NCBI GenBank assembly: GCA_034190085.1
Contig: JAXHTS010000027.1
Location: 1 to 36,004, forward strand
DNA length: 36,004 nt
Direction of reading: 5' to 3'
Source of the DNA: Spirochaetota bacterium
GTDB taxonomy: Bacteria; Spirochaetota; UBA4802; JAFGDQ01
The notes beneath the pieces are model-generated. The model did not search any database. It saw only the letters and a program-made list of their open reading frames with translations, and was not told where the DNA came from. Positions 33,955-36,004 of this stretch are shown piece after piece (the stretch's first letter is position 1; each line of letters opens with the position of its first letter). A program made the translations under genes and the position numbers.

Positions 33955-35595
33955 ATGAAAAAATCAAGGTATATCTTAATTGGAGCTTTACTTGCGATGG
34001 CATGTATAATCACAACATGCTATTTCCAGATGGAGAGGGATAACATAAACGACTGGGCAGGGGATAACTATGTGCCAGAATATCCCACACCAGGCTTCAG
34101 CGGAGTCATCACCTTTACTGATATTTTTTCAACTTCTCTCACAGTCAACTGGACAAAGGCCTCTGATCTTGAGACTGCACAATCCCTGCTTCAATACAAG
34201 CTAGTCCGCTCATTATCAAATAATATCACTACAGTTTCTGATGCAGAGGCAAACGGCACACTAGTGATGGACTGGACAGCGGATACAACTTCAATTAATG
34301 TAACTGGATTGACTATGGGCATGGAATATTATTTCAACATACTGGTAAAGGATGAGTATGGCAATACGTCTGCATATACAAGCTCCTTTCTGATACTGAA
34401 TCCAATACCAGAGGAAGTAAAAAGGCTTATTGCTTCAGATGGTGAAGCTGATGATTGGTTTGGAGCATGTGAGATATCAAGTGATGGCTCTACAATTGTT
34501 GTGGGAGCTAATGGTGATGATGTTGAAGGAAAAGATGATCATGGCTCAGCATATGTTTTCGTAAAACCAGAAGGAGGCTGGGGGGATGTTACTGGCTATG
34601 CAGCCAAGCTCATCCCGTCTGATGGTGAAATTGGCGATCGGTTTGCCTATACTGGTCTTTCAATATCATCTGACGGTTCAACAATTGTAATCGGCATTAT
34701 GGAGCAAACAAGTACTAAAAGACCAATATATGTCTTTGAAAGACCCTCTGCTGGTTGGGTAGCATGGACTACCTGGAATGGAACATCTGGAGATAAGGAA
34801 TCAGCAAGACTCTACTCCTCTGATGGTGTCATAGGAGCATCAGGCAGTCGTTTTGGATGGACAGTGTCAATATCTTCTGATGGTGAAATTATTTCCGCAG
34901 GAGCTCCTATGGCTATTGTAGATGGTAAGACTTCTCAGGGTTCTGCATATATATTTGAAGAACCATCAGGGGGATGGGCATCATGGACTACCTGGAATGG
35001 AACAACAGGAGATAGAGAATCAGCAAAATTAACTGCCTCTGATAGTGAGAGCGGTGTATATCCTCAAGGAGATAAACTTGGATATAGTGTATCCGTATCA
35101 GATGACGGATCTACAGTTGTGGCAGGTGCGTATCTTGATGATGATCTTGCCGGACAAACTGATGTGGGCTCTGCATATATATTTGAAGAACCATCAGGGG
35201 GATGGGGATCATGGATTACATGGAACGGTTCAACAGGTGATATAGAATCAGCAAAACTAACCGCCTCTGATGCAGGAATAAATGATCGCTTTGGCTCCAG
35301 CACATCCATACTGTCTGATGGATCTGGTGTTGTTATTGGCGCACCAACTTCCTCAAATAATAATACAGGTTCTGCTTATATATTTCTCAAGACAAATTCT
35401 GGTTGGGAAGATGCCACTGAAAATGCAAAAATAACTGCTTTTGGCGCTGACAGCGAACAAGATGATTATTTTGGTCATAGGTTATCTATAGCATCTAGTG
35501 ATCTTTCTTTTACTATTGTCGTAGGCGCTATGACGGTTGATATTGAACCAAACAATGATCAGGGAGCTGCTTATATTTTTGAGGTGTATAAGTAG
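33955..35595 (+). CDS. FN3 and FG-GAP-repeat surface protein, copy 1
   Basis: This 546-residue protein has a signal peptide with lipobox-like cysteines (LAMAC at 17, TTC at 22). A fibronectin type III domain occupies about 45-150. Six beta-propeller repeats of about 58-75 residues then run to the end. Each carries a D-x-FG/DRFG start, SSDGSTIVVGA-like strand and GSAYIF-EEPSGGW end. This is the FG-GAP/integrin-alpha-like propeller seen in surface proteins of spirochaetes and relatives. No enzyme site is visible; adhesion or display is inference. AAGGAGAA precedes the ATG. The next gene is a near-identical copy of its first part. Confidence 0.85.
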   Translation: MKKSRYILIGALLAMACIITTCYFQMERDNINDWAGDNYVPEYPTPGFSGVITFTDIFSTSLTVNWTKASDLETAQSLLQYKLVRSLSNNITTVSDAEANGTLVMDWTADTTSINVTGLTMGMEYYFNILVKDEYGNTSAYTSSFLILNPIPEEVKRLIASDGEADDWFGACEISSDGSTIVVGANGDDVEGKDDHGSAYVFVKPEGGWGDVTGYAAKLIPSDGEIGDRFAYTGLSISSDGSTIVIGIMEQTSTKRPIYVFERPSAGWVAWTTWNGTSGDKESARLYSSDGVIGASGSRFGWTVSISSDGEIISAGAPMAIVDGKTSQGSAYIFEEPSGGWASWTTWNGTTGDRESAKLTASDSESGVYPQGDKLGYSVSVSDDGSTVVAGAYLDDDLAGQTDVGSAYIFEEPSGGWGSWITWNGSTGDIESAKLTASDAGINDRFGSSTSILSDGSGVVIGAPTSSNNNTGSAYIFLKTNSGWEDATENAKITAFGADSEQDDYFGHRLSIASSDLSFTIVVGAMTVDIEPNNDQGAAYIFEVYK

Positions 35596-35703
35596 TTTTA
35601 CGAATTATTGACAGATACTTGCTCTATTACGAAATGAGTAATAATCAAACAATGATGAATAAGTGATAAAGATCAAGCAATCCAAACAAGGAGAATATCT
35701 CAA

Positions 35704-36004
35704 ATGAAAAAATCAAGAAATATCATAACTCTAGTTTTGCTTGCGATGGCATGTATAATCACAACATGCTATTTCCAGATTGAGAGGGATAACATAAACG
35801 ACTGTGCAGGGGATAACTATGTGCCAGAATATCCTACGCCAGGCTTCAGCGGAGTCATCACCTTTACTGATATTTTCTCAACTTCTCTCACAGTCAACTG
35901 GACAAAGGCCTCTGATCTTGAGACTGCACAATCCCTGCTTCAATACAAGCTAGTCCGCTCATTATCAAATAATATCACTACAGTTTTTGATGCAGAGGCA
36001 AACG
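35704..36004 (+). CDS. FN3 and FG-GAP-repeat surface protein, copy 2 (partial)
   Basis: The 5' end of a tandem paralogue, cut by the window end. The first 100 residues match copy 1 apart from a few changes: RYILIGA to RNIITLV, MERD to IERD, DWAG to DCAG, TVSD to TVFD. The upstream ACAAGGAGAATATC leader is also shared. The extra Cys in DCAG is a potential unpaired thiol. The duplication appears recent. Confidence 0.85.
   Translation, partial: MKKSRNIITLVLLAMACIITTCYFQIERDNINDCAGDNYVPEYPTPGFSGVITFTDIFSTSLTVNWTKASDLETAQSLLQYKLVRSLSNNITTVFDAEAN

Overview
The window is a 36 kb stretch of an AT-rich, anaerobic, Gram-negative-type bacterial chromosome. It has porin-like outer-membrane proteins, lipoproteins, a CsgG/DUF5683 protein, a DUF4416 protein, RNase J and a free-standing 5S rRNA gene. 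Dispersed rRNA genes plus FG-GAP and CsgG/DUF5683 surface proteins would fit a spirochaete. The formate dehydrogenase cluster would also fit deltaproteobacterial-type anaerobes. The phylum is an inference.

Region 1-1900 holds a zinc-ribbon membrane protein and small decayed genes. Region 1.9-9.3 kb is the most interesting part: a minus-strand operon encoding a stand-alone response regulator, a NuoE-like [2Fe-2S] protein, a NuoF subunit fused to a GltD/NfnB-type flavoprotein, and a NuoG-like formate dehydrogenase catalytic subunit. The catalytic subunit is one gene read through an in-frame TGA as selenocysteine, with a SECIS-like hairpin just behind it. A sigma-54 type promoter (TGGCAT-N5-TTGC) lies in front of the regulator. 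The regulator has no DNA-binding domain. Its last 70 residues instead match the last 70 residues of the formate dehydrogenase (37 of 70 identical, no gaps, both ending at the C-terminus). This shared tail suggests a direct link between a phospho-receiver and the enzyme.

Region 9.3-11.8 kb is a graveyard. It contains a TGA-interrupted small ORF, an IS481-type transposase with two stops and an internal deletion, a 44-nt palindrome, and a DUF2391 membrane-protein gene broken by one TAA. Region 11.8-22.4 kb is mostly housekeeping: rhomboid protease, thiG-thiH, a large five-PAS GGDEF/EAL protein, RsmD, ribosomal protein L28, a VanZ-like protein, and an sppA-Yip1 pair. A lone 5S rRNA gene with its own promoter and terminator follows at 22.8 kb.

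Region 23.4-29.8 kb carries DUF4416, a porin-TPR pair, a phosphodiesterase, and dut-RNase J with a 4-nt overlap. Region 29.9-36.0 kb encodes surface or secreted products: a fibronectin-III/glycosidase lipoprotein, a CsgG/DUF5683 protein, a DUF559 nuclease gene bracketed by GC-rich hairpins, and two tandem copies of an FN3 plus FG-GAP repeat lipoprotein. The second copy is cut by the window end.
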